Source: Eggerthella timonensis (GTDB taxonomy: Bacteria; Actinomycetota; Coriobacteriia; Coriobacteriales; Eggerthellaceae). From it: 64,000 nt of DNA. Where the stretch lies: contig NZ_FXXA01000002.1 of assembly GCF_900184265.1 (NCBI RefSeq), positions 3,455,983 to 3,519,982 of the forward strand, written 5' to 3'. Positions 15,780 through 23,569 of the stretch are shown piece after piece (the stretch's first letter is position 1; every line of letters begins with the position of its first letter). Both the position numbers and the translations under genes were made by a program. Below the pieces are notes generated by a model, which was given only the letters and a program-made list of their open reading frames with translations, ran no database searches and was not told the DNA's origin.

Positions 15780-16050
15780 GTTCGCAACGCGAGCCCCTGC
15801 CCGCCTGCCGTGTTAGCGCGGCGATTGCTGCTTGCCGAACGCCATCCTCGACGATTGGCGGATCGGCGGCTTCACCGACACGGAGGCGTCGGAGACGCCC
15901 GGTTCGAGCTCTTCTGGGACGCTAGGACCCTGACGTTCAACCCCAAGACCATTGCCTACCGCCAACGGTTCTTCGATACGCATATGAACGCGACAAGATG
16001 GACGAGGAGAAGCTCCGACTCGTCGCAGCGTGCGAGGTTTCCGGGTAGGC
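15780..16050 (+). pseudogene. Degraded gene fragment
   Basis: Short protein-like stretches occur in different frames: 'NAILDDWRIGGFTDTEA', then 'FELFWDARTLTFNPKTIA' with 'YRQRFFDT', then 'AYERDKMDEEKLRLVAACEVSG' before a stop near 16047. This reads like one gene broken by frameshifts. I do not recognise the family. It lies in the otherwise non-coding stretch 15468-16075, beside the inverted-repeat element, which suggests an old insertion or decay site. Confidence 0.35.
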
Positions 16051-16075
16051 GGAATGCCGCGCCACTCGGAATTCC

Positions 16076-17467
16076 TTATGGGTTGCACACGGAGCAGGCG
16101 CCGTAACCCTGGGCAAGGGCGTCGGAGCGCGATATCGGGATCTTGCTCTTCTTCAGGTACCGGCATCCTCCGCTGTGGTACTTCTCGCCCGTGTTGGTGA
16201 TGTACACGGTGTCTCCCCCGCCGCCTGCGCTCGCTGCTGCTGCGGCGGCAGCTGCGGCTTCCTGCTCGGCAGCGGCTGCTGCGGCGGCTTCTTCTTCAGC
16301 GGCTGCGGCTGCGGCGGCCTCGGCAGCGGCAGCCTCTTCTGCAGCCCGCTGCTCCGCTTCCTCTTGCGCCGCCTTCTCCGCCTTCGCTTTCTCCATCGCC
16401 TCGACGTCTTGCGCCACTTTGATGCGTACCGTATGGTCCTTGGAGCCGTCGAAGGAGCAGGTGGCGCGCTCAGCTTTGAACAGCACGTCCCCCGCCGCCA
16501 ACGACGTCGCATCCACCTCGAAGGCGTACGACCCCGCCGGATACGCGAGCACGTACGTCTTGCCGACGGCAGCCTCGCGCGCATCGCTCACCTTCGTGCC
16601 GTCTTCCTGCGTTCCGGTCACGCGCACCTTCACGGACGCGGGCACCTCGCCTTCGCCGCCCGCCTCCACCACGAAGCTCAGCTCGTGCTCCTCAGGTTCC
16701 GCGGCCGCCTTCGGCTCCTGCTGTTCAGGTGCGGGGTCGGGAGGCTGCTGCACGTCCGCATGGTTGCCCCCGGACGCCGCGCCGCCGGCCATGATCACGA
16801 TGCCGAGCAAGACCGAGCACGCACCCATCGCAAGCGTCGCCCTCGGCGCAGCGAGCTTGAGCGAGCCCGCGTCTGACGAGCTCTTGCGATCGTGCAGGAA
16901 CAACCCGAACGACCCGATGCCGCATGCCACGCCCAGCAGCGCAAACGAACCCGTGAAACACAGCAGCAAGCCGACGACGGCCAACGCCAGCGGCAGCCAC
17001 GGCCGCAGCTGCGCGGCAGGCTTCTTCTCGGACGGGAAAGCGACGATGCCGCCCTCGAACGAGCCGGGTTGGTACGGCTCGCTTGAGGCGGCAATCGGAA
17101 CGGTCGATGCCGGCTCGTCGGCGATCGCAGGCGCATCGCCGACCGACGCCGCCGGCTTCTCGCCTTCGGCGGAGCGGCCCGCCTCGGTCAGGCGAACCTT
17201 TCCGTTCGTCGGATACTCGATCAGCCCTTCGTGATGAAGCTCCGATCGAGCCTTCTCGAAGCGGTTGGAAAAGAGCGCCGTGGCGCTGCCGCCAATGCGG
17301 TACGTTCGCTGTTTGGGCGAAAGGCCCAGTCGCTTCGCCGTCTCGCGCTCGAACGATTCGAGCGACCGCGCACGCCCGCTTGCAAGCGCCTCGAGCGCCG
17401 CCGGCTTGATAGCCTCGACATCGGGAATGCTCGCACGCGACAATTCTTCCGAATCCCCCATATTCAT
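16076..17467 (-). CDS. Membrane protein with Mrr-type N-terminus, coiled coil and zinc-knuckle-like C-terminus
   Basis: A 463-residue protein of mixed architecture. Residues about 10-100 resemble the Mrr N-terminal winged-helix domain ('LFSNRFEKARSELHHEGLIEYPTNGKVRLTEAG'). About 155-260 hold two or three membrane helices. About 280-370 form a beta domain. About 370-415 are a Glu/Ala coiled coil with long alanine runs. The last 40 residues hold 'GEKYHSGGCRYLKKSK' and 'GYGACSVCNP', a His/Cys metal-binding tail like that of Ada-type zinc domains. The start could be 17470, 17467 or 17461 (GAGAGGG nearby). Function is unknown. Confidence 0.8.
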   Translation of the reverse strand: MNMGDSEELSRASIPDVEAIKPAALEALASGRARSLESFERETAKRLGLSPKQRTYRIGGSATALFSNRFEKARSELHHEGLIEYPTNGKVRLTEAGRSAEGEKPAASVGDAPAIADEPASTVPIAASSEPYQPGSFEGGIVAFPSEKKPAAQLRPWLPLALAVVGLLLCFTGSFALLGVACGIGSFGLFLHDRKSSSDAGSLKLAAPRATLAMGACSVLLGIVIMAGGAASGGNHADVQQPPDPAPEQQEPKAAAEPEEHELSFVVEAGGEGEVPASVKVRVTGTQEDGTKVSDAREAAVGKTYVLAYPAGSYAFEVDATSLAAGDVLFKAERATCSFDGSKDHTVRIKVAQDVEAMEKAKAEKAAQEEAEQRAAEEAAAAEAAAAAAAEEEAAAAAAAEQEAAAAAAAAASAGGGGDTVYITNTGEKYHSGGCRYLKKSKIPISRSDALAQGYGACSVCNP

Positions 17468-17521
17468 CATCCCTCTCGCCGCACCGAGCGTCGGCCCCTT
17501 CGCGTCTGAGCGCGCCCGTCC

Positions 17522-17557
17522 GATTCAACTGATTCAACTGATTCAACTGATTCAACT
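17522..17557. repeat. Four tandem copies of a 9-bp repeat
   Basis: GATTCAACT is repeated exactly four times without spacing, 55-90 bases upstream of the minus-strand gene starting at 17467. It may be an operator array or a slippage-prone tract affecting that gene's promoter. Confidence 0.9.
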
Positions 17558-17625
17558 AGCAGTTCATTCTAGCAAACTCACGGCTCGATGATGATCTTTT
17601 TGGTGAGGTATTGAGAGATCGGGGC

Positions 17626-18513
17626 TCATGCTTCGCGCAGCGCTACCTCGATGCGGAGGCGGTCGCCTTCGAGAACGGCCGCCACGGCAGCGCCCATGGC
17701 GGCAGCCAGCTGGGCGACGATGGCCAGCCCTAAGCCGGCGCCGCCGCTCGACCGAGAGGCCTCCCCCTGGTAGAAGCGCTCGAATAGGCGATCGACATCG
17801 AGCGCGTCCTGATTCGCCACGCGGTTCTCAACCGAGATGCGCGCGCCGCGCTGCACGATGGACGGCGCCGCCGTGCCGTGGCGCAACGCGTTCGCCACCA
17901 GGTTGCGTACGATCCGCGCGAGCGCCTCGGCATCGGCCAGCGCAAGCGCCTCCTCGTCGAGGACCACGCTCGGCGCCCAGCCGCGTTCGCGGAACTGCGG
18001 ATACAGGCTTGCGAGCACGTCGCCCACCACGTCGGCGGGCCGCAGCGGCTCGCACGCCGCTTCGAACGACGGGTCGTGCACCTGCGCGAACGAGAACAGA
18101 TCGTCCAGCATCACCCGCACGTCGTCCAATCGGTGGGCGGCGGCGCTCAGAAAGCGCGCCTTTTCGGCCGGATCCCCCTCGCCGTCCACCAGCTGCAGGT
18201 AGCCCTGAGCTCCGGCGAGCGGCGTGCGGATGTCGTGCGACAGGCAGGTGAGCCCCGCCTGGAACGCCTGGTTCGCCTGCTGCGCGGCGATGCGCTCATC
18301 CTGCAGCTCGTCGAGCTCGGCGTTCACCCCACGCGCCAGCGACAGCATGCCGCGCGTGCGCACGCCGGTCGTCATCCGGGCGCTTCCGGCGGGTTCGCGC
18401 TGGTCGAGGAAGCGCGCCATGCGGCGCAGCTCCCGCTCGTAGCGGAAGGCGACGACAAACGCCCCCGCCGCTGCCGCCGCAACGGCCACGATGGCCAGCA
18501 CGAACCCGTCCAT
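17626..18513 (-). CDS. Sensor histidine kinase
   Basis: A 295-residue kinase with one N-terminal membrane helix (residues 3-24) and almost no extracellular part. The phospho-acceptor box is 'LSHDIRTPLAGAQGYLQL' near residue 92, the N box 'IVRNLVANALRHG' near 200, and the G box 'GGAGLGLAIV' near 258. Such short 'intramembrane-sensing' kinases typically watch a partner ABC transporter, and the permease gene ends 4 bases before this start. The likely partner regulator is at 20509. Confidence 0.9.
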   Translation of the reverse strand: MDGFVLAIVAVAAAAAGAFVVAFRYERELRRMARFLDQREPAGSARMTTGVRTRGMLSLARGVNAELDELQDERIAAQQANQAFQAGLTCLSHDIRTPLAGAQGYLQLVDGEGDPAEKARFLSAAAHRLDDVRVMLDDLFSFAQVHDPSFEAACEPLRPADVVGDVLASLYPQFRERGWAPSVVLDEEALALADAEALARIVRNLVANALRHGTAAPSIVQRGARISVENRVANQDALDVDRLFERFYQGEASRSSGGAGLGLAIVAQLAAAMGAAVAAVLEGDRLRIEVALREA

Positions 18514-18516
18514 GAC

Positions 18517-19290
18517 CTACACGTCCTTTCGAGCGCACACGCGCAACGCCACCGCCACGCACGCCGCGAGCACGACACCGGACGAGACGAGGATGTGCCC
18601 CACGTCGCCCGGCGACGCCAGCAGCGCCCGGCCGCCCTGCGCGAGCAGCACGCAGCTGCCGTACGGAAGCCACTCCGCTGCGCGAGCGAGGGGCTCCCAT
18701 GCCACGGAGGTGCTCGCGAGCAGTGTGACGACGATGCCCACACCCCTGCTCCGCGTCAGCCAGGTTGCCGTCGCGGCCAGCATCCCGTACGTCCAGAGGA
18801 TCAGCAGCAGCAACCCGTACCAGACGGCAAATTCCACGACCGAGTCCGCATGGGCGTACGTGAACCCTGCCGCCATGAGAGCGATCCCGAACGTCACGAT
18901 GCCGAACATCGAGAGCGCCGCCGAGAGCAGGATGACGAACGCGATTTTCCCACGGTAGTAGTCTAAGCGATCCCGGCGCGACAGGGGCAGGCTCCTGACA
19001 AAGCCACTTGAGAAATCGAGCGCGAAGAACTGGGCGACCACCACGGAGACGAGGATGACCATCGTCCATATCCACAGACCGGACTGAGTCTGCGTGAAGC
19101 TTTCGAACTCCTTGCCGTTTTGGATCGCCATCGGCGAGGGGCCGCTCCCGCCCACGCCAAGGCCGGGCGTGGCCGCCGTGCTCATCATATACACCGAAAA
19201 CGCCACCACGGCGAGGACGATGCCGAGCGTTACGTACAGCGTCTTGCTCTTGATCAGGCGGTACACGTCCATGTGCAGGTACTTAAGCAT
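18517..19290 (-). CDS. ABC-2 type transporter permease
   Basis: A 257-residue protein with six membrane segments. The segment after the first helix ('GSGPSPMAIQNGKEFESFTQ') is extracytoplasmic, as in lantibiotic/bacitracin-type exporter permeases. 'ALDFSSGFVRSLPLSRRDRLDYYRGK' (in part) is the usual cytoplasmic loop. GAGGGGG precedes the ATG at 19290, which lies inside the end of the ATPase gene (8-base overlap). Probably exports or detoxifies an antimicrobial peptide; the substrate is unknown. Confidence 0.88.
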   Translation of the reverse strand: MLKYLHMDVYRLIKSKTLYVTLGIVLAVVAFSVYMMSTAATPGLGVGGSGPSPMAIQNGKEFESFTQTQSGLWIWTMVILVSVVVAQFFALDFSSGFVRSLPLSRRDRLDYYRGKIAFVILLSAALSMFGIVTFGIALMAAGFTYAHADSVVEFAVWYGLLLLILWTYGMLAATATWLTRSRGVGIVVTLLASTSVAWEPLARAAEWLPYGSCVLLAQGGRALLASPGDVGHILVSSGVVLAACVAVALRVCARKDV

Positions 19291-20233
19291 GGGTATCGCC
19301 CCCTCCCATGAGTTCGAGGAAGTAGTCCTCCAAATCACGCTCGTGGACGCGCAGCTCGTACACCGGGATGTTGTTCGCAGCCAAGAACGCGCCAATCATG
19401 GCCGCGTCGAGCACCGCGCGCTCCCTCGCCGCGTCCTGCAAGCGCAACGTCCCTTCCGGAAGCATCGTGCAGACGACGTTCGGGTACGTCTCGGCCAGCA
19501 ACGCCAGCGTACGCTCCGGCTCGGCCGTGCGCACGACGAGGTAGTCGCCGCATGCCTGAGCCACCTCGTCCGCCGTCATCTCGCATACCATCCGGCCCGC
19601 GTTGATCACGCCGTAGCGCGTGGCGATGCGCCCCAGCTGGTCCAGCACGTGCGAGCTCACCACCACGGTGACGCCACGTTGCTCGTTCAAGCGGATGATA
19701 AGGTTGCGCACCTCGCGCACGCCATCAGGGTCGAGCCCGTTCATCGGCTCGTCCAGCAGCAGTACGTCGGGCGAGCCCAGCATCGCCAGCGCCAATCCGA
19801 GGCGCTGCTTCATGCCCATCGAGTAGTCCTCCATGCGCTTCCTACCCGCGTCGCTCAATCCGACGATGCTCAGCAGCTGCTCGATCTCCGCCTTGCCATC
19901 GACGAGCCCCAGCGCGATGGCCTTGCAGCGCATGTTCTCGAACGCGGACATGTTGGGGTACAGCCCCGGGCTTTCCACCAGCGCGCCGATGCGGACGGCC
20001 TCGCCGTGCTCGACGTTGCCCGTCGGGTCGACGGCCAGACGGTCGAACAGCCGCACCTCGCCCGCCGTCGGGCGGATCATGCCGCAGATCATCTTCATCG
20101 TCGTGGATTTGCCCTCGCCGTTTCGCCCGACGAAGCCGTAGATGTCGCCTTGCTCGACGTGCATGTTCAGCCCGCCGACGACCTTGCGCCTGAGATAGAC
20201 TTTGCTCAGACCCCGTGTTTCAATAGCCAGCAT
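19283..20233 (-). CDS. ABC transporter ATP-binding protein
   Basis: A 316-residue ATPase. Walker A is 'GRNGEGKSTT' near residue 36, the signature is 'YSMGMKQRLGLA' near 137, Walker B is 'DVLLLDEP' near 155, and the H-loop is 'VVSSHVL' near 188. A C-terminal extension of about 90 residues matches the bacitracin/lantibiotic immunity type. GGAAGGAG precedes the ATG. First gene of the ATPase-permease-kinase operon. Confidence 0.93.
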   Translation of the reverse strand: MLAIETRGLSKVYLRRKVVGGLNMHVEQGDIYGFVGRNGEGKSTTMKMICGMIRPTAGEVRLFDRLAVDPTGNVEHGEAVRIGALVESPGLYPNMSAFENMRCKAIALGLVDGKAEIEQLLSIVGLSDAGRKRMEDYSMGMKQRLGLALAMLGSPDVLLLDEPMNGLDPDGVREVRNLIIRLNEQRGVTVVVSSHVLDQLGRIATRYGVINAGRMVCEMTADEVAQACGDYLVVRTAEPERTLALLAETYPNVVCTMLPEGTLRLQDAARERAVLDAAMIGAFLAANNIPVYELRVHERDLEDYFLELMGGGDTHA

Positions 20234-20248
20234 GCGAATCTCCTTCCT

Positions 20249-20373
20249 GCAGGCTTTCCGTGATGGCCGCCTAGCCCTTCAGAACCTGAGGGCTTTCGCA
20301 CACGGCCCACAAGGCCGCTTAGCTCAAACCCTCAGAACCTTCAGGCCTATGCGACTCACCACGGAAAGCCTGC
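20249..20373. repeat. Inverted repeat in the leader of the ABC operon
   Basis: GCAGGCTTTCCGTG (20249-20262) is perfectly inverted at 20360-20373, with an inner AGCCCT/AGGGCT hairpin (20273-20294). In the minus-strand transcript one arm ends just before the ATPase ribosome-binding site, so this is a candidate regulatory leader. The 275 bases between 20233 and 20509 hold no gene. Confidence 0.6.
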
Positions 20374-20508
20374 GTGGTGAACCTTCTGCCGTCCACGATA
20401 CGGAGAAGAGGTTTGGGAACCTTCCCGAAAACGTTAAGAAAGTTGTAAGAATAGGCGCGGCGGGCACCCAGACGGCGGATGCGAAATCCTCCGACTCGAA
20501 GAGCGCGC

Positions 20509-21243
20509 TCATTCGGCCAGCTTGAAGCCGATGCCCCACACCGTCTCGATCTCGCCTGCGGAGCCGACGGCGCGCAGCTTGCCGCGGATGTTGCTGACAT
20601 GCACGTTGATGGCCTTCTCCTCGACGGCGCTCTCCTCGTTCCAGGCGATCTCGAACAGCTCGCGCTTCGCGAACACCTTGCGCGGGCGGCGCACGAGCGC
20701 CTCGACGATGTTGAACTCGAGGCGCGTGAGGCGCACCTGCTCGCCGCGCACCGTCAGCGTGCGAGCGTCGACGTCGACCTTCCAGTCTTTGTAGAGCAGA
20801 GGAGCCGTGGCATTCGGTTCGACCGCACGGGCGGCAGTCGAAGACGCCGTGGGCGCGGGCGCGCGACGGGCCTGGGCGTGGCGCAGCTGCACCTGCACGC
20901 GAGCCAGCAGCTCGTCGAGATCGAACGGCTTGGCAAGGTAGTCGTCGGCGCCCAGATCGAGCAAGGCCACCTTGTCGGCAGCAGTCGTGCGCGCCGACAT
21001 CACGATGACGGGCACGTCGATGCTCGCGCGCACGAGCCGCACGACGTCCTCGCCCGCCAAACCGGGCAGCATGAGATCGGTGATAACGAGGTCGAACGGC
21101 TGGCCGCTGTCCAGCAGCAGCCGCCCCTCGCTGCCCGAGAACGCCTGCGTGCACGCGAAGCCGTTGCGGCGCAGATTCACCGCCACCACCTCGTTGATGG
21201 CGGCGTCGTCCTCGATGACCAAAATGGATGCAGGTTCGCTCAT
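20509..21243 (-). CDS. OmpR/PhoB-family response regulator
   Basis: A 244-residue regulator. Receiver domain residues about 5-118 have acidic 'EDD' at 10-12, phospho-acceptor Asp in 'LVITDLMLPG' near 54, Thr/Ser 'VMSAR' near 82 and Lys 'AKPFDLDEL' near 104. A C-terminal winged helix (about 150-244) holds 'VRLTRLEFNIVEALVR' and 'VEEKAINVHVSNIRGKL'. The start at 21243 was chosen at 'MSEPASILVIEDD'. A TACAAT box lies only five bases before this ATG, so a leaderless transcript is possible. It probably pairs with the kinase at 17626. Confidence 0.92.
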   Translation of the reverse strand: MSEPASILVIEDDAAINEVVAVNLRRNGFACTQAFSGSEGRLLLDSGQPFDLVITDLMLPGLAGEDVVRLVRASIDVPVIVMSARTTAADKVALLDLGADDYLAKPFDLDELLARVQVQLRHAQARRAPAPTASSTAARAVEPNATAPLLYKDWKVDVDARTLTVRGEQVRLTRLEFNIVEALVRRPRKVFAKRELFEIAWNEESAVEEKAINVHVSNIRGKLRAVGSAGEIETVWGIGFKLAE

Positions 21244-21279
21244 GGGGGTATTGTACCGCATATTCCCCGAATATCTCCC

Positions 21280-21308
21280 TTTAAATACGAACATTCGTTT
21301 GATATACT
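21280..21308 (+). promoter_or_regulatory. Promoter with SOS-box-like site before the BRO gene
   Basis: TTTAAA (21280-21285) and TATACT (21303-21308, with an extended TGA) are 17 bases apart. The spacer holds GAACATTCGTTT, seven of eight fixed positions of the Gram-positive LexA box GAAC-N4-GTTC. The promoter reads toward the gene at 21451 with a leader of about 136 bases. Confidence 0.45.
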
Positions 21309-21450
21309 GATTGCAGCACAAGCGAGATGCCGCGGGCTCACACCAGAGACGAGCGGCGTCCCGCTTCTTTCGTTTTCACCGCATGCTTCTCTTCCGTTCG
21401 CCTCTCCGTCGGCGTTTTTGAAACCTTTACGAGAAAGGAAGGGCGGAGCT

Positions 21451-22440
21451 ATGTCCGAAACCGCAAAGCAGGAGGAAAGCCGGCTCGATAAGCTGTAATT
21501 CTTCGAGGGGCGCGAAATCAGATCGGTACGGGTCGAAGACGGGGAGGAGTGGTACTTCTCGATCGTCGACGTGGTGTCGGTGCTGACGGAGAGCAAGAAT
21601 CCGCGCAACTACTGGAACAAGCTCAAGGCGCGTCTGCGTGAAGAGGGAAGTCAGATGTACACGGAGTGTGTACAACTGAAAATGCAGTCGGCGAAAGACG
21701 GCAAGCACTACCGAACCGACGCCGGCACCGCCGAGCAGATCCTGCGCTTCGTCCAGTCCATCCCCTCGCCCAAGGCGGAGCCGTTCAAGCTCTGGCTCGC
21801 GCAGGTCGGCAAAGAGCGCGTCGACGAGGTGTTCGACCCCGAGCTCGCCATCGAACGCGCCATCGAGTACTACCGCCGCAAAGGCTACACCGAGGATTGG
21901 ATCAGCCAACGCCTGTTCTCCATCCGCGTGAGGAAAAGCCTCACGTTCGAGTGGCGCGAGCGCGGGGTGAAGGCGAACTCCGAGTACGCCATCCTGACGA
22001 ACGACATCTATCGCGCCTGGTCGGACATGACCGCCCGCCAGTACAAAACCCATAAGGGGCTGACGAACGAGAGCCTGCGCGACAACATGAGCGATCTGGA
22101 ACTGGCGCTCAGCACGCTTGCGGAAGCGACGACCGCCGAAATCGAGCGCGCCGTCGACCCCGCCAGCCTGCCCGAGCACCGCGAGGTCGCGCGCTCGGGC
22201 GGCGAGGTCGCGGGCGTCGCCCGCAAGGCCGCCGAGAAGAAGATCGGCGGCCCCGTGATCACGTCCGCCACCGCGCCTGACTTCGGCCGCCTCATCAGGA
22301 AGGTGATCGAAGTCCAGGCAATCGACAGCACGGCCGACGAAGCCGAGCGGACGCGAGAGCGCCCCGCCGGGACCGAGGTCCGGGCGGGGCGCCTGGTGAA
22401 GCTTGCTGCGACGATGCGAGGTCGCGGCCTTACGCCGTGA
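21451..22440 (+). pseudogene. BRO-family (phage antirepressor-like) gene interrupted by TAA
   Basis: From ATG 21451 (preceded by GAAAGGAAGGGCGGAG) the frame reads 'MSETAKQEESRLDKL', then TAA at 21496-21498. It continues in the same frame as 'FFEGREIRSVRVEDGEEWYF' and onward without a break to 22440. The downstream part matches the BRO-N antirepressor/DNA-damage-inducible family ('SIPSPKAEPFKLWLAQVG', 'NDIYRAWSDMTARQYKTHKG', 'LRDNMSDLEL'). Only the single stop codon prevents a 329-residue product, so this is a recent nonsense mutation, a sequencing error or a restart downstream. Its 3' end overlaps the carbamate kinase gene by 11 bases. Confidence 0.75.
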
Positions 22441-23383
22441 TGACCGTGCCCGTCTTGCCCTCGAGGCCCGCGGCGGCGCACTCGAGGCTCGTGATGAGCG
22501 CCTTGCCCTCGGGGAACGCGCGCACGTACTCGATGCACGCCTCCACCTTCGGGAGCATGGAGCCGGGGGCGAACTGGCCCTGGGCGATGTACTCCTCGGC
22601 CTCGGCGACCGTCATGGTGCTGATCTCGGCCTGGTCGGGCTTGCCGAAGTTGACGCACACCTTCTCGACGGCCGTGAGGATGACGAGCATGTCGGCGCCG
22701 AAGTCGGCCGCGAGCTTGGCCGAGGAGCGGTCCTTGTCGATGACGGCGGGGACGCCGACGTAGCCGTCCTCCGTCTCGAACACCGGCACGCCGCCGCCGC
22801 CCGTGGACACCACGATGTAGCCGTCGTCCATGAGGTCCTTCACGGCGTCGAACTCGACGATGCGCACGGGCTTGGGCGAGGCCACCACCTGGCGCCAGCC
22901 GCGGCCGGCGTCCTCCTTGAACGTCCAGCCGGTCTCCTCGGCCTTGGCCTTGGCCTCCTCCTCGGTGAGGAAGGCGCCGACGGGCTTGGTGGGGTTCTGG
23001 AACGCCGGGTCGTCCGGGTCCACGACCGTCTGGGTCACGACGCAGGCCGTGGAGCGCATGATGCCGCGCTCCTTCATGTCGTTGAGGATGGCCTGGGACA
23101 GCTGGTAGCCGATGTAGCCCTGGCTCATGGCGCCGGCCTCGGGGAACGGCATCTCCGGGGTCTTGCCGTCGTGCTGGGACGCGTAGGCGAACGCGTTGTT
23201 GATCATGCCGACCTGCGGGCCGTTGCCGTGGGAGACCACGACGTTGGTGCCCTCGCCCACCATGTCCACGATGTGCTTGGCCGTGTTCTTCACGAGCGCC
23301 AGCTGCTCCTGGGGCGTGTTGCCCAGGGCGTTGCCGCCGAGCGCGATGACGACGCTGGGGCCTTCTCCTTTTTGATAGGGCAT
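22430..23383 (-). CDS. arcC: Carbamate kinase, operon 1
   Basis: A 317-residue enzyme that converts carbamoyl phosphate plus ADP to ATP, CO2 and ammonia: the ATP-yielding last step of agmatine catabolism. It shows 'VVIALGGNALG' at residue 11, 'VVSHGNGPQVG' near 48, 'GGGGVPV' near 195 and 'DKDRSSAKLA' near 215. Last gene of operon 1, following agmatine deiminase across a hairpin (23453-23486). A paralogue of roughly 80 percent identity (by eye) is at 39297. Confidence 0.96.
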   Translation of the reverse strand: MPYQKGEGPSVVIALGGNALGNTPQEQLALVKNTAKHIVDMVGEGTNVVVSHGNGPQVGMINNAFAYASQHDGKTPEMPFPEAGAMSQGYIGYQLSQAILNDMKERGIMRSTACVVTQTVVDPDDPAFQNPTKPVGAFLTEEEAKAKAEETGWTFKEDAGRGWRQVVASPKPVRIVEFDAVKDLMDDGYIVVSTGGGGVPVFETEDGYVGVPAVIDKDRSSAKLAADFGADMLVILTAVEKVCVNFGKPDQAEISTMTVAEAEEYIAQGQFAPGSMLPKVEACIEYVRAFPEGKALITSLECAAAGLEGKTGTVITA

Positions 23384-23420
23384 AAAATCCTCCTTCAGTG
23401 GAAAACGGAGGGGACGGGAA

Positions 23421-23449
23421 TGAGACGATTACCCCGTCCCTTTGTCTCA
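23421..23449. repeat. Copy 2 of the dispersed 29-bp repeat
   Basis: TGAGACGATTACCCCGTCCC followed by TTTGTCTCA, the same unit as at 4612-4640, in the junction between the carbamate kinase and agmatine deiminase genes. Confidence 0.75.
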
Positions 23450-23452
23450 AAA

Positions 23453-23486
23453 ACGGAGCGGCCCCTGGCGAAAAGGACCGCTCCGT
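23453..23486 (-). terminator. Hairpin between agmatine deiminase and carbamate kinase
   Basis: ACGGAGCGG (23453-23461) pairs with 23478-23486. Operon 2 has an unrelated hairpin at the same junction (40271-40304), which suggests an RNA processing or partial termination signal. Confidence 0.5.
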
Positions 23487-23569
23487 GGCCCGCCGTCCCC
23501 CGCCTGTGCGCACCGGTTGCTCAGGGGACGGCCGGGCCGTCTGGAAAATGCAGGGTTGCTTGGCTGGCG

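Noticed and set aside
16240-16330. A coding trinucleotide repeat (poly-alanine/glutamate) as a phase-variable tract
   Set aside because: The alanine codons are mixed (GCC, GCT, GCA, GCG), so the DNA is not a simple repeat and slippage is unlikely.
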